From contig MKVQ01000034.1 in the NCBI GenBank assembly GCA_001899635.1, positions 1-64,000 of the forward strand: a DNA stretch of 64,000 nt, read 5' to 3'. This DNA is from Myxococcales bacterium 68-20. GTDB lineage: Bacteria; Myxococcota_A; Polyangia; Polyangiales; Polyangiaceae. Every line of letters starts with the position of its first letter. Position 1 is the stretch's first letter. Both the position numbers and the translations under genes were made by a program. The notes under the pieces were generated by a model. It searched no databases and was not told the origin of the DNA. It saw nothing but the letters and a program-made list of their open reading frames with translations. Below, piece after piece: positions 38,847 to 47,038 of this stretch.

Positions 38847-40006
38847 AGAGAGGCGTCACCGTACCGCTCGGGATCGGCCTCGCCGCGGCGGGCCTCACCG
38901 TCGCCTACGCGGCGTACGACACGCGACGGGCGCTCGTCGCGTGGATCGCCGCGTACGCATTCGTCGTCGCGACGGTGCTCGCAGCAACGATCCTCGTGAT
39001 GACCCTCCACGTCACTGGCGCGCACTGGTGGCGCGTGCTCCGGCGCGTCTTCGTCGCCGTGCTCGGGACGGCGCCGCTCTTGCCGGTCTTCTTCCTGCCG
39101 ATCGCAGCCTCGCTCGAGCTCGTCTATCCCTGGGAGTCGCCGCCCAGCGACCTCCCGCGACACATCGAGCGGGCGCTCGCGCACCAGCGCGTCTGGAATC
39201 ACCCGCAGGTCTTCCTCCCCCGCGCCCTCCTCTACCTCGCGACGTGGACCGTGTTCGCCGTGCTCCTCCGGAGAGCGGACGCGGCCTACCTGAAGGAGCC
39301 GTCGCCCGCGAACGCGCGACGCGAGCGCGTCATCTCCGCCGTCGGGCTTCCGATCGTGTCGTTCACGCTCACGTTCGCGGCGTTCGACTGGGTGATGTCC
39401 CTCCAGCCCGGCTGGGTGTCGAACATCTTCGGCCTCTACGTGTTCACGTCCGGGCTCGTGTCCGCGCTCGCCGTCATCGCGCTCGGCTCGTGGCTCGCGA
39501 TGCGGAACGGTCTCACCGCCGGCGTCGGCCCCGATCACTTCCACGCGGTGGGGAGGTTGACGCTGATGGCGGTCATCCTGTGGACGTACATCGCGTTCTT
39601 CCAGCTGCTCCTGGTCTGGGTCGCGAACCTGCCAGCCGAAGTCTCGTTCTACGCCATGCGCTCACGCGGCGCGTGGACCGGCATGGACGTGGTCCTCTTC
39701 CTCGGGAGGTTCGTCTTCCCATTCCTCATCCTCCTGTCGCGATCGCTCAAGCGCTCGCCGTCCTTCCTGGCGGCCGCCGGCATATGGCTCGTCGTGACGA
39801 CCGCCCTCGATTTCGAGTGGCTCGTCGTGCCGGCCGGAGGGCATGCGCTCTCGTTCGCCGACGCCGCGCCGTTCGTCTGCATCTTCGCCCTCACGTGGGC
39901 CTACGGCGCCCATCTCGTCTACGTACGAGGACGCGCCCCCGCGGCTCGCCCGGAGGTCACCGTCGATCCTGCGCTCGAAGACGCGCTGAGGTATCGGTCG
40001 CCATGA
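38843..40006 (+). CDS. actF: Alternative Complex III subunit F, integral membrane protein
   Basis: A 387-residue protein with about ten membrane helices, similar in fold to ActC but without assigned cofactors. The family-typical segments FAAFDWVMSLQPGWVSNIFGLY and HDxxG-type DHFHAVGRLTLMAVILWTY are present. It overlaps actE and the next small gene by 4 bp. Confidence 0.94.
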   Translation: MKRGVTVPLGIGLAAAGLTVAYAAYDTRRALVAWIAAYAFVVATVLAATILVMTLHVTGAHWWRVLRRVFVAVLGTAPLLPVFFLPIAASLELVYPWESPPSDLPRHIERALAHQRVWNHPQVFLPRALLYLATWTVFAVLLRRADAAYLKEPSPANARRERVISAVGLPIVSFTLTFAAFDWVMSLQPGWVSNIFGLYVFTSGLVSALAVIALGSWLAMRNGLTAGVGPDHFHAVGRLTLMAVILWTYIAFFQLLLVWVANLPAEVSFYAMRSRGAWTGMDVVLFLGRFVFPFLILLSRSLKRSPSFLAAAGIWLVVTTALDFEWLVVPAGGHALSFADAAPFVCIFALTWAYGAHLVYVRGRAPAARPEVTVDPALEDALRYRSP

Positions 40007-40458
40007 GCACCCCGGACACCCCGCTCGAGCCCGCGGTCCGGCAGGATCCGGACACGATCAACCGCCGCGGGATCGCTCTCGTGACGATCGCGAGCATCGT
40101 CATCATGGCGCTCGCCCTCGTAGCGGCGTGGGCCCTGCTCGAGCATTCGCAGCGAGGACGAGAGGTCGAGCGAGCCGTCCCCTCCGCAGCACCGCGCACG
40201 ATCGGCATGCTCGAACAAGCGCCGATCCTCGGCACCGGCCGCGGCCTCGATCTCAGGGCGCGCCAGGAGGCCGACCTCCATCGCTTCGGCTGGGTCGACC
40301 GCGACGCAGGAATCGCTCGCATCCCGATCGAAGACGCCGTGGATCTGCTCGTCGCCCATCCGCTACCGCCGGACCGCCCGCTCGTTCCGCGATCGGGGGC
40401 GAGTAGCGAGCGTGACCGCGATCGTGCTCCAGCGCAGGAGCGAAAGGAGGGGCGCTGA
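40003..40458 (+). CDS. single-helix periplasmic protein of the act-cox operon
   Basis: A 151-residue protein with one membrane helix (residues ~22-44) and a periplasmic part containing GWVDRDAGIARIPIEDAVDLL. That short motif recurs in small membrane proteins of caa3 and Alternative Complex III clusters, so an assembly or accessory subunit role is inferred; the biochemical function is not known. It overlaps actF and ends one base before coxB starts, so it is firmly in the operon. Confidence 0.82.
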   Translation: MSTPDTPLEPAVRQDPDTINRRGIALVTIASIVIMALALVAAWALLEHSQRGREVERAVPSAAPRTIGMLEQAPILGTGRGLDLRARQEADLHRFGWVDRDAGIARIPIEDAVDLLVAHPLPPDRPLVPRSGASSERDRDRAPAQERKEGR

Positions 40459-41513
40459 TGGATATCCTCCGCGCGATTCTCGCGCTCCCGAGCGGGGGCT
40501 CGACCGTCGCCGATCGCATCGATCTCCTCCACGGCTTCGTCATCACCGTGACGATGCTCGTGTCGACGTTCGTCTTCGTCACCGCGGCGTGGTTCACGGC
40601 TCGATATCACCGCAAGCAGGACGACCAGCTCACCGAGAACGTGTCGGCGACGCGCGGGGGAGAGGCCGTCCTCATCGTCGGGATCCTCTCCATGTTCCTC
40701 CTCTGGTGGGTCATCGGCTTCCGGCAGTACGTCGAGGTACGCGACCCGCCGGAGGGCTCGGAGGTCGTCTACGTCGATGCGAAGCAATGGATGTGGAAGT
40801 TCGCGTATGCCGACGGTCGCGTCTCGAACGACGCGCTCACCGTCCCCGTGGGTCGTCCGATCAAGCTGGTGATGACCTCGCGCGACGTCATTCACAGCTT
40901 CTACGTCCCCGGCTTCCGGGTGAAGCAGGACGTTCTGCCCGGTCGCTACACGACCCTCTGGTTCGAGGTGAAGGAGCCGGGCACGTACCCGATCTGGTGC
41001 GCCGAGTACTGCGGCGTGAGCCACTCCCTGATGCGCGGCGAGGTGAGAGCGCTCGGCGCGGACGACTACGCGCGGTGGAAGCGCCAAGGCGACAGGCCAC
41101 CGCCGGACGCGGACTGCGGGCGGGGCCCCGGATCGTGCGGAGACACGAGCCTCGTCGAGCAGGGGCGCCTCGTCGCCGAACGTCGCCAGTGCGTCGCCTG
41201 CCACACGCTCGACGGACAAAAGCACATCGGTCCGACGTGGGCGCGGCTCTACGGCTCCGAGCGCGTCCTCGCCGACGGCCGGCGCGTCATCGCCGACGAG
41301 GGCTATCTCACCCGATCGATGATGGAGCCGACAGCGGACGTCGTCGCGGGCTACCGCGAGGTGATGCCGTCGTATCGGGGCACGCTCACCGCGGGCGAGA
41401 CGTCCGCCCTCGTCGAGCTGATCCGCTCCCTCCGCGACGCCCCCGCGCCGTCCGGCATCACGCTTCCTCGGCTCGAGGTGACGGCGGCGAGCGACGGAGG
41501 GACCTCGCCATGA
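40458..41513 (+). CDS. coxB: cytochrome c oxidase subunit II fused to cytochrome c (caa3 type)
   Basis: A 351-residue protein. Two N-terminal helices (~28-48 and ~73-92) precede the cupredoxin domain with the CuA ligands in CAEYCGVSHSLM. Residues ~225-330 are a fused class I cytochrome c with CVACH and a distal Met (REVMPSY), making this a caa3-type subunit that accepts electrons directly and transfers them through CuA to subunit I. It ends at 41513, followed by the inverted-repeat element. Confidence 0.95.
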   Translation: MDILRAILALPSGGSTVADRIDLLHGFVITVTMLVSTFVFVTAAWFTARYHRKQDDQLTENVSATRGGEAVLIVGILSMFLLWWVIGFRQYVEVRDPPEGSEVVYVDAKQWMWKFAYADGRVSNDALTVPVGRPIKLVMTSRDVIHSFYVPGFRVKQDVLPGRYTTLWFEVKEPGTYPIWCAEYCGVSHSLMRGEVRALGADDYARWKRQGDRPPPDADCGRGPGSCGDTSLVEQGRLVAERRQCVACHTLDGQKHIGPTWARLYGSERVLADGRRVIADEGYLTRSMMEPTADVVAGYREVMPSYRGTLTAGETSALVELIRSLRDAPAPSGITLPRLEVTAASDGGTSP

Positions 41514-41515
41514 CC

Positions 41516-41764
41516 CAATGCCGTTCGGTTGAGCAGAGACGGACTCAGAACGGGGAACAGGGAACGGGAAATGAAACGGGAACAGGGAACAGGGAACAGG
41601 GAACGGGGAAATGAAACGCGAACGGGGAAGTGAAACGCGAACGGGAAACGGGCAAGTGAAACGGGAACAGGCCGGATCTCGCCGTTCCCCGTTCAACTTG
41701 CCTGTTCCCCGTTCCCTGTTCCGTGCTCCGGCATGCATTCGCTCGGCTCATCCGAACGGCATTG
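41516..41764. repeat. 249-bp inverted-repeat element between coxB and coxA
   Basis: The outer ends are a near-perfect inverted repeat: CAATGCCGTTCGGTTGAGC at 41516-41534 and its complement at 41746-41764 with one mismatch. Inside are tandem 7-bp AGGGAAC copies (about 41566-41605) and four AARTGAAACG units on the left, and a right arm CGTTCCCCGTTCAACTTGCC then TGTTCCCCGTTCCCTGTTCCG. That right arm recurs at 52852-52897. Most could fold into a long hairpin in the coxB-coxA mRNA. No protein is encoded. Confidence 0.85.
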
Positions 41765-41768
41765 CTCC

Positions 41769-43448
41769 ATGAGCACGACCCCGCTCGCACCGGCGGCTTC
41801 GCCCGCGCCCGAGGCCTCTCATGCGCCCGGGGCCTCCCCTCGCCCGGTCGCACACCCCAGCTACCTCGGCGTCGACACGACGCTCCGCTCGTGGCTGCTG
41901 ACGACCGACCACAAGCGGATCGGGGTCCTCTACCTGGTGACGCTGCTCGCCACGATGGCGCTCGGAGGCTTCTTCGCGCTCGCGCTCCGCATCGAGCACC
42001 TCACGCCCAACGCGACCATCGTGAGCGCGATGACCTACAACCGCATGTTCACGCTCCACGGCGTGATCATGGTGTGGCTCTTCCTGATCCCGTCGATCCC
42101 GTCGTCCTTCGGCAACTTCGTCCTGCCGATGATGGTCGGCGCGAAGGACGTCGCGTTCCCGCGACTCAATCTCCTCAGCTACTGGATCTTCGTCGCCGGC
42201 TCGATCCTCGTGCTCCTGTCGACGGGCATCGGCGGCATCGACACGGGCTGGACGTTCTATCCGCCGTACAGCTCCATCAGCGCGACCGCCGTTCCGCTCG
42301 CGCTCCTCGGCGTGTTCATCATCGGCTTCTCGACCATCCTCACCGGGCTCAACTTCATCGTCACGACCCACACGATGCGCGCGAAGGGGGTCGGCTGGAT
42401 GCGGCTGCCGCTGTTCGTGTGGTCGATCTACGCGACGAGCATCATCCAGGTCCTCGCCACGCCGGTGCTCGGGATGGTGCTCCTCTTCGTCGTCGTCGAC
42501 AACGGGCTCGGCTGGGGCCTCTTCGATCCGGCGCGCGGCGGCGATCCCGTGCTCTACCAGCACCTCTTCTGGTTCTACTCCCACCCCGCCGTCTACATCA
42601 TGGTCCTGCCGGGTATGGGAGTCGTCAGCGAGGTCGTCGCCAGCTACGCGCGCAAGAACCCGTTCTCGTACAAGGCGATCGCCTATTCGTCGCTCGGCAT
42701 CGCGTTCGTGGGCTTCCTCACCTGGGGGCACCACATGTTCGTCGCCGGGATGAGCAAATTCGACGCCGGAGCCTTCGGTGTTCTCTCGATGCTCGTGGCG
42801 GTGTTCTCCGCGATCAAGGTCTTCAACTGGACCTGGACGCTGAAGCGCGGAGCGGTCGCGCTGAAGACGCCGCTCCTCTACATCTTCGCCTTCCTCTTCC
42901 TGTTCGTCTTCGGCGGGATGACGGGAGTCGCGACTGCGTCGATGAGCCTCGACGTGCACTGGCACGATACGTACTTCATCGTCGCTCACTTCCACTTCAT
43001 CATGGTGGGCGGCACGCTGACCGCGTTCCTCGCGGGGCTCCACTACTGGTTCCCGAAGATGTGCGGGCGCATGTACCCCGAGCGACTCGGGATGCTCTCG
43101 GCGGCGCTCGTGTTCGCGGGCTTCTTCGTGACGTTCTTCCCCCAGTTCCTTCTCGGCAACGCCGGGATGCCACGCCGCTACTTCAACTATCCGCCGCAGT
43201 TCCAGGTGCTCCACATCGTCTCGACGGTGGGCTCGTGGGTGCTCGCCGCCGGCTTGATCCTCACCGCCTTCTACTTCCTCTGGTCGCTCCGCTGGGGCGC
43301 GCCCGCCGGCCCCAACCCGTGGGGCTCACGCTCGTTCGAGTGGCGCACGGCATCGCCTCCCCCGAAGCACAACTTCCGCCGCGAGCCTCCGTTCGAGATC
43401 GATCCGTACGACTACACCCAGCCGCTCCCCGACGAGGTGTACCAGTGA
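41769..43448 (+). CDS. coxA: cytochrome c oxidase subunit I, type A2
   Basis: A 559-residue heme-copper oxidase with about twelve helices. Ligand histidines are present in the first helix pair (LHGVIMVWLFLIP), HPAVY, WGHHMFV and the AHFHFIMVG segment. The helix VI motif is YSHPAVY rather than GHPEVY, the Tyr-Ser version that replaces the proton-channel glutamate and defines type A2 oxidases. The ATG at 41769 follows the repeat element by four bases; the open frame extends upstream into the element but lacks family similarity. Confidence 0.95.
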   Translation: MSTTPLAPAASPAPEASHAPGASPRPVAHPSYLGVDTTLRSWLLTTDHKRIGVLYLVTLLATMALGGFFALALRIEHLTPNATIVSAMTYNRMFTLHGVIMVWLFLIPSIPSSFGNFVLPMMVGAKDVAFPRLNLLSYWIFVAGSILVLLSTGIGGIDTGWTFYPPYSSISATAVPLALLGVFIIGFSTILTGLNFIVTTHTMRAKGVGWMRLPLFVWSIYATSIIQVLATPVLGMVLLFVVVDNGLGWGLFDPARGGDPVLYQHLFWFYSHPAVYIMVLPGMGVVSEVVASYARKNPFSYKAIAYSSLGIAFVGFLTWGHHMFVAGMSKFDAGAFGVLSMLVAVFSAIKVFNWTWTLKRGAVALKTPLLYIFAFLFLFVFGGMTGVATASMSLDVHWHDTYFIVAHFHFIMVGGTLTAFLAGLHYWFPKMCGRMYPERLGMLSAALVFAGFFVTFFPQFLLGNAGMPRRYFNYPPQFQVLHIVSTVGSWVLAAGLILTAFYFLWSLRWGAPAGPNPWGSRSFEWRTASPPPKHNFRREPPFEIDPYDYTQPLPDEVYQ

Positions 43449-44086
43449 GCAGCTCGATCCCCATCCGTCCCGCGGAGCACTTCGAGAATCTCGAACGGCA
43501 GGCACACGCTGCGCGCCTCGGGATGTGGGTCTTCCTCGCGACCGAGGTGCTCCTCTTCGGAGCCGCGTTCGCGCTCTTCGCGACGTATCAGGTGCAGTTC
43601 CCGCATGCGTTCAAGCTGGGCGTCGAGCACAACACGAAGGTCCTCGGCTCGCTCAACACCGGCGTCCTCCTCCTCAGCAGCACGCTCGTCGCCACCGGCG
43701 TCCACGCCCTCCGCGCCGGTCACCGCAAGGTCGCGAGCTGGCTCGTGACCGCCACGATCGGACTCGGGCTCGTGTTCCTCGTCATCAAGGGCATCGAGTA
43801 CGGGAAGCACTTCGACGAGGGGATCTACCCCGGCGGCGCCGGCCACTGGTTCGCCGAGCATCATGACCGCGGGCTCGCCGAGTTCTGGACGCTCTACTTC
43901 GGGATGACGGCGCTCCACGCGATCCACGTCACCATCGGAGCCTGCGTCCTCGGCGCGCTGCTCTCCTCGATCCTCCGCGGGCGGCTCGGGCAAGAGAACG
44001 CGCATCGCCTCGAGGTAGGCGCGATCTACTGGCACCTCGTCGACGTCATCTGGATCTTCCTCTGGCCCCTGTTCTACCTCGCATGA
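43445..44086 (+). CDS. coxC: cytochrome c oxidase subunit III
   Basis: A 213-residue membrane protein with about five helices, starting with AARLGMWVFLATEVLLFGAAF and ending YWHLVDVIWIFLWPLFYL, both typical of subunit III. GTG start overlaps the coxA stop. It overlaps coxD by 4 bp. Confidence 0.95.
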   Translation: MSSSIPIRPAEHFENLERQAHAARLGMWVFLATEVLLFGAAFALFATYQVQFPHAFKLGVEHNTKVLGSLNTGVLLLSSTLVATGVHALRAGHRKVASWLVTATIGLGLVFLVIKGIEYGKHFDEGIYPGGAGHWFAEHHDRGLAEFWTLYFGMTALHAIHVTIGACVLGALLSSILRGRLGQENAHRLEVGAIYWHLVDVIWIFLWPLFYLA

Positions 44087-44418
44087 GCTCCTTCGCCCTC
44101 CCGAAGACCGTCGTGCGTACCGGCCTCGCGCTCTTCGTGCTGTGGGCGGCGAGCTTCGGGCTCTCGTACGTCCACCTGGGCTCGGCATCGCTGCTCGTCG
44201 CGCTCGCGATCGCCGCGGTGAAGGCTGCGCTCGTCGTGATGTTCTTCATGGAGCTCCTGCACGAAAGCCTCTCGATGAAGCTCACGCTCGCTGCTGCAGG
44301 CGGGCTCCTCGCGATCCTCATCGGGCTCATGATCGCGGACGCCGCCACCCGCGAGCCGCCACCGCTGGTCCCGCCCGGCTACCCCGCTCCCGACGTAGCG
44401 AAGATCCCGTCGCGATGA
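44083..44418 (+). CDS. coxD: cytochrome c oxidase subunit IV (prokaryotic, COX4_pro)
   Basis: A 111-residue membrane protein with three helices, including KAALVVMFFMELLHES, a pattern seen in bacterial subunit IV proteins. It closes the operon. The C-terminus is Pro-rich. Confidence 0.87.
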   Translation: MSSFALPKTVVRTGLALFVLWAASFGLSYVHLGSASLLVALAIAAVKAALVVMFFMELLHESLSMKLTLAAAGGLLAILIGLMIADAATREPPPLVPPGYPAPDVAKIPSR

Positions 44419-44508
44419 GCAGGGCGACCTCGACGAGAAGCAAGGCCCTGCCTGGATGCACCTGAGCCTCGGGGTAGCGGCTCCTCGATTGCATGCACTC
44501 GCGGCATC

Positions 44509-44937
44509 ATGCAACCAGCATCACGCCTCATCCCTCTCTGCACCACCGTATTCGCGGTCGCGCTCGCGGCAGCGGCGTGCAGCGGAACGAAGACGACGCC
44601 GCTCGTGACGACCCCCGCGAGCCCTGCCGCCCAAGGCCAGGTCGAGACGCGACGCACGGCGAACCAGAACACCGAGGTCGATCTCGAGGTCCGCTACATG
44701 GCTCCGCCCGAGAAGGTCGCCAAGGACGCGACGGTCTACGTCGTCTGGGCGCAACCGGCTGCGCAGGACCTGCCTCCGCAGAACGTCGGATCGTTCGTCG
44801 TCAGCCAGGACCGCAAGGCCTCGCTGAAGACGGTTACCCCCTACGAGCGCTTCGACCTGATCGTCACTCCGGAGCCGACCGGGACCGTCGCCGCCCCGAC
44901 ACACGAGCCCGTGCTCAAGGCCAAGATCGAGCGCTGA
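44509..44937 (+). CDS. lipoprotein with anti-sigma-like extracytoplasmic domain, unknown
   Basis: A 142-residue lipoprotein (lipobox AAAC near residue 24). The mature domain contains DATVYVVWAQP...PQNVGSFVVSQDRKASLKTVTPYERFDLIVTPEP, a beta-sandwich pattern found in exported proteins of unknown role. It lies 90 bases downstream of coxD in the same direction and could be in the operon, but no functional link to the oxidase is evident. Confidence 0.7.
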   Translation: MQPASRLIPLCTTVFAVALAAAACSGTKTTPLVTTPASPAAQGQVETRRTANQNTEVDLEVRYMAPPEKVAKDATVYVVWAQPAAQDLPPQNVGSFVVSQDRKASLKTVTPYERFDLIVTPEPTGTVAAPTHEPVLKAKIER

Positions 44938-44943
44938 GCCTCG

Positions 44944-45357
44944 TCACGGCTTCGGCCGAACCGCGATGTCGAGCTCGACGCTGCCCGCATCGATGGCGAG
45001 CGAGGCCGGCGCACGCGGCGCTGGGATGCCCAGGTTGCGATCGCGATCGGCCGCCTGGACGATCGTGAGCGAGGCGTCGCTCGGGACCCACGACGGGCGA
45101 CGCTCCTTTTCCGTCGTCTCGGTCGTTTCGGTCGTCTCGGTCTTGACCGGCGCGGACGTAGGCGGCTCCTTCACTTCGGAGCCCGCGTCCACCGTAGGCG
45201 AGATCGCCTGCTCTTCGACGACGGTCGCGCTCATGGTCGATGCGTCCGCGCCCACGGCGGGTCCACGTCGCTCACATGCGATGAGAGCTCCGCCGAAGAG
45301 GCCAATCGCGAGCGCGGCGTTGAACGGCACGGTCGACATCGAGCGCCGACGACGCAT
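44944..45357 (-). CDS. short lipoprotein with Thr-Glu repeat, unknown
   Basis: A 137-residue protein with a signal peptide ending in a lipobox-like ALIAC near residue 28. Residues ~70-83 carry a TETTETTE stretch encoded by 9-bp tandem units (about 45116-45143). The C-terminal part is a short beta-rich segment (LAIDAGSVELDIAVRP). No family recognised. It is convergent with the preceding gene, six bases away. Confidence 0.6.
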   Translation of the reverse strand: MRRRRSMSTVPFNAALAIGLFGGALIACERRGPAVGADASTMSATVVEEQAISPTVDAGSEVKEPPTSAPVKTETTETTETTEKERRPSWVPSDASLTIVQAADRDRNLGIPAPRAPASLAIDAGSVELDIAVRPKP

Positions 45358-45605
45358 GGCTCGTGCCTGTGCTCCGGCCCGCTCGCGATCGTCCGTCCGC
45401 GCGTCTCGACCGACACCGAGGACGAGCTCGCGATCGCCCCGCGGCTTCCCCCGGCATCGCGCGGGGCATTACGCGCCGAACCGTCCTCCAAAGGTGTATG
45501 CGACGCTCGGCCACGAGCACGCGCGCGCGACCTTGGCGTGCTGGCGTGCGCAGCGTCGCGCGGCATGCGAGCTGCACCACGGCGCGCGCGACGAAGGAGA
45601 GCACG

Positions 45606-46346
45606 ATGGTCATCGAGACACCGTCCACCCCCGAGCTCGGAGCCCAGTCGCCTCCCGGCGCGAGCGTCGCGCCGGAGCCTCGAGCCAGCGTCGTCGACGA
45701 AGCTCGGGCGGAGACCATCCGTGAGCGCCGCCACGCGCGGCTCACGCGTGGCGTTTCGACGGGAGGCTCCGCCGCCGAGGCGCTCCTCGGGCTCGCGGCA
45801 GTGGTCCTGTCGATCCTCGCTCTCGCAGGAATGCGCGTGCTCCCGCTGACTGCATTCGCGGTCATCGCCGTCGGGGTAGCGCTCTTCTTCGAAAGCGCCT
45901 CCGTTGCTGCGCGCTCGGGGTTCGAGGGAACCGGAGCGGTCCGTTCGGTCGTCCTGGGCGGGACTGGAGCCGAAACGATCGCGGCCATCGCAGCGATCGC
46001 GCTCGGGGTGCTCGCCGCGCTCGGCATCGAGCCGCTCCTCCTCCTCCCGACCGCGATCCTCGTGCTCGGCGTCGGCCTGCTGTTCTCGGGTGCGCTGGCG
46101 CTCGTCGAACGCATCCGCTCCGCGATCATGAGAGCCGAGCCCGACGTCAGCGACGTCACCAGCGGACTCGCGGGGCTCCACATGCTCGTCGGCGCCGGCG
46201 CGCTCGTCCTCGGTGTCCTCGGCTTGATCAGCGGTGCGCCCATCCTGCTCACCGTCATCGGCACGTTGAGCATCGGCACGGCAGTCCTGCTGAGCGGGGC
46301 AGCGCTCGGCGGATCGACGACGCCGGTGAAACACGCGATGACCTGA
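45606..46346 (+). CDS. membrane protein of three repeated two-helix units
   Basis: A 246-residue protein. After a ~55-residue soluble N-terminus there are three similar blocks, at ~57-103, ~122-170 and ~190-236. Each has the pattern A-G/A-x-A-L-V-L-G-V-L-(5-8)-P-L-L-L-T-x-I-x-V-(L/I)-x-V-G-x-A-L-L-x-S-G-A. Together they form about six helices. I do not recognise the family. The ATG at 45606 has AAGGAGAG upstream. It precedes, by 15 bases, a secreted protein gene. Confidence 0.72.
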   Translation: MVIETPSTPELGAQSPPGASVAPEPRASVVDEARAETIRERRHARLTRGVSTGGSAAEALLGLAAVVLSILALAGMRVLPLTAFAVIAVGVALFFESASVAARSGFEGTGAVRSVVLGGTGAETIAAIAAIALGVLAALGIEPLLLLPTAILVLGVGLLFSGALALVERIRSAIMRAEPDVSDVTSGLAGLHMLVGAGALVLGVLGLISGAPILLTVIGTLSIGTAVLLSGAALGGSTTPVKHAMT

Positions 46347-46361
46347 ACCGAGGCAGCGGCG

Positions 46362-47000
46362 ATGCTCCCGAAGCGACACCAGCGATCGCCGCGCGCGCTC
46401 GAGAGGGCGCTCGGCGCTCTCGTTCTCTCCGCGGCGTGCGCCGCGTGTGCTTCGAGGGCGCTGGTCGCGTTGCCCTCGCTCGGGTCGGAGTGGGTCGACC
46501 CCTTCACGGCAAGGGCGTCGACCCCCGACGGCGTCACGGTCGAGGCCCGTACGCGCGGGTGGCCCGGACCTCCGCTCGAGCTCGGCGAGAACGCGACGCC
46601 CGTGTTCGTTCGTGTGGAGAACCGCGGACAGATCCCGCTCGAGCTCTCGCGCGCGAGCTTCGAGCTCGTTACCGGGACGGCGCAGTTCCGAGCGCTCCCC
46701 TCCGACCAAGTCGGAGGCGCGCATGTCGACCTTCGCCGGAGAGAGCTAAGGGCGGGCGTGCTCGATCCAGGAGAGTCGAGGGCCGGGTTCGTCTACTTCG
46801 AGCCGGTCATCGGCAAGTGGGGCTTCGTCCACCTCCGGGCCAGCCTGGTCGACGCGGAGACGAACGCACTGGTGGCGACGCTCGACGTTCCCTTCAGCTC
46901 GGGATATCTCGTGGGCTGCACGCTCGACTCCGCCGATCGCCGGCAGGCGCCGTCGTCCGAGGACATCCTCTTCCGCGGCTGCCTGCCTCCGCCCCCCTGA
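46362..47000 (+). CDS. exported lipoprotein, unknown
   Basis: A 212-residue protein with a basic N-terminus and hydrophobic segment ending in ACAAC, a lipobox, near residue 29. The mature part looks like an Ig-like beta-sandwich (ENATPVFVRVENRGQIPLELSRASFELV...GESRAGFVYFEP). It follows the triple-hairpin membrane protein by 15 bases and is probably cotranscribed. Convergent with the HtrA gene. Function unknown. Confidence 0.68.
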   Translation: MLPKRHQRSPRALERALGALVLSAACAACASRALVALPSLGSEWVDPFTARASTPDGVTVEARTRGWPGPPLELGENATPVFVRVENRGQIPLELSRASFELVTGTAQFRALPSDQVGGAHVDLRRRELRAGVLDPGESRAGFVYFEPVIGKWGFVHLRASLVDAETNALVATLDVPFSSGYLVGCTLDSADRRQAPSSEDILFRGCLPPPP

Positions 47001-47038
47001 GCGATCGACTCTCGTCTCGCTCACTTCTCCTCACTCTC

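Noticed and set aside
41516-41764. Insertion sequence between coxB and coxA
   Set aside because: No transposase frame is inside; only terminal and internal repeats, so it is annotated as a repeat element.
41748-43214. Minus-strand frame opposite coxA
   Set aside because: Glu/Arg/Asp-rich reverse reading of a membrane protein gene; no independent support.
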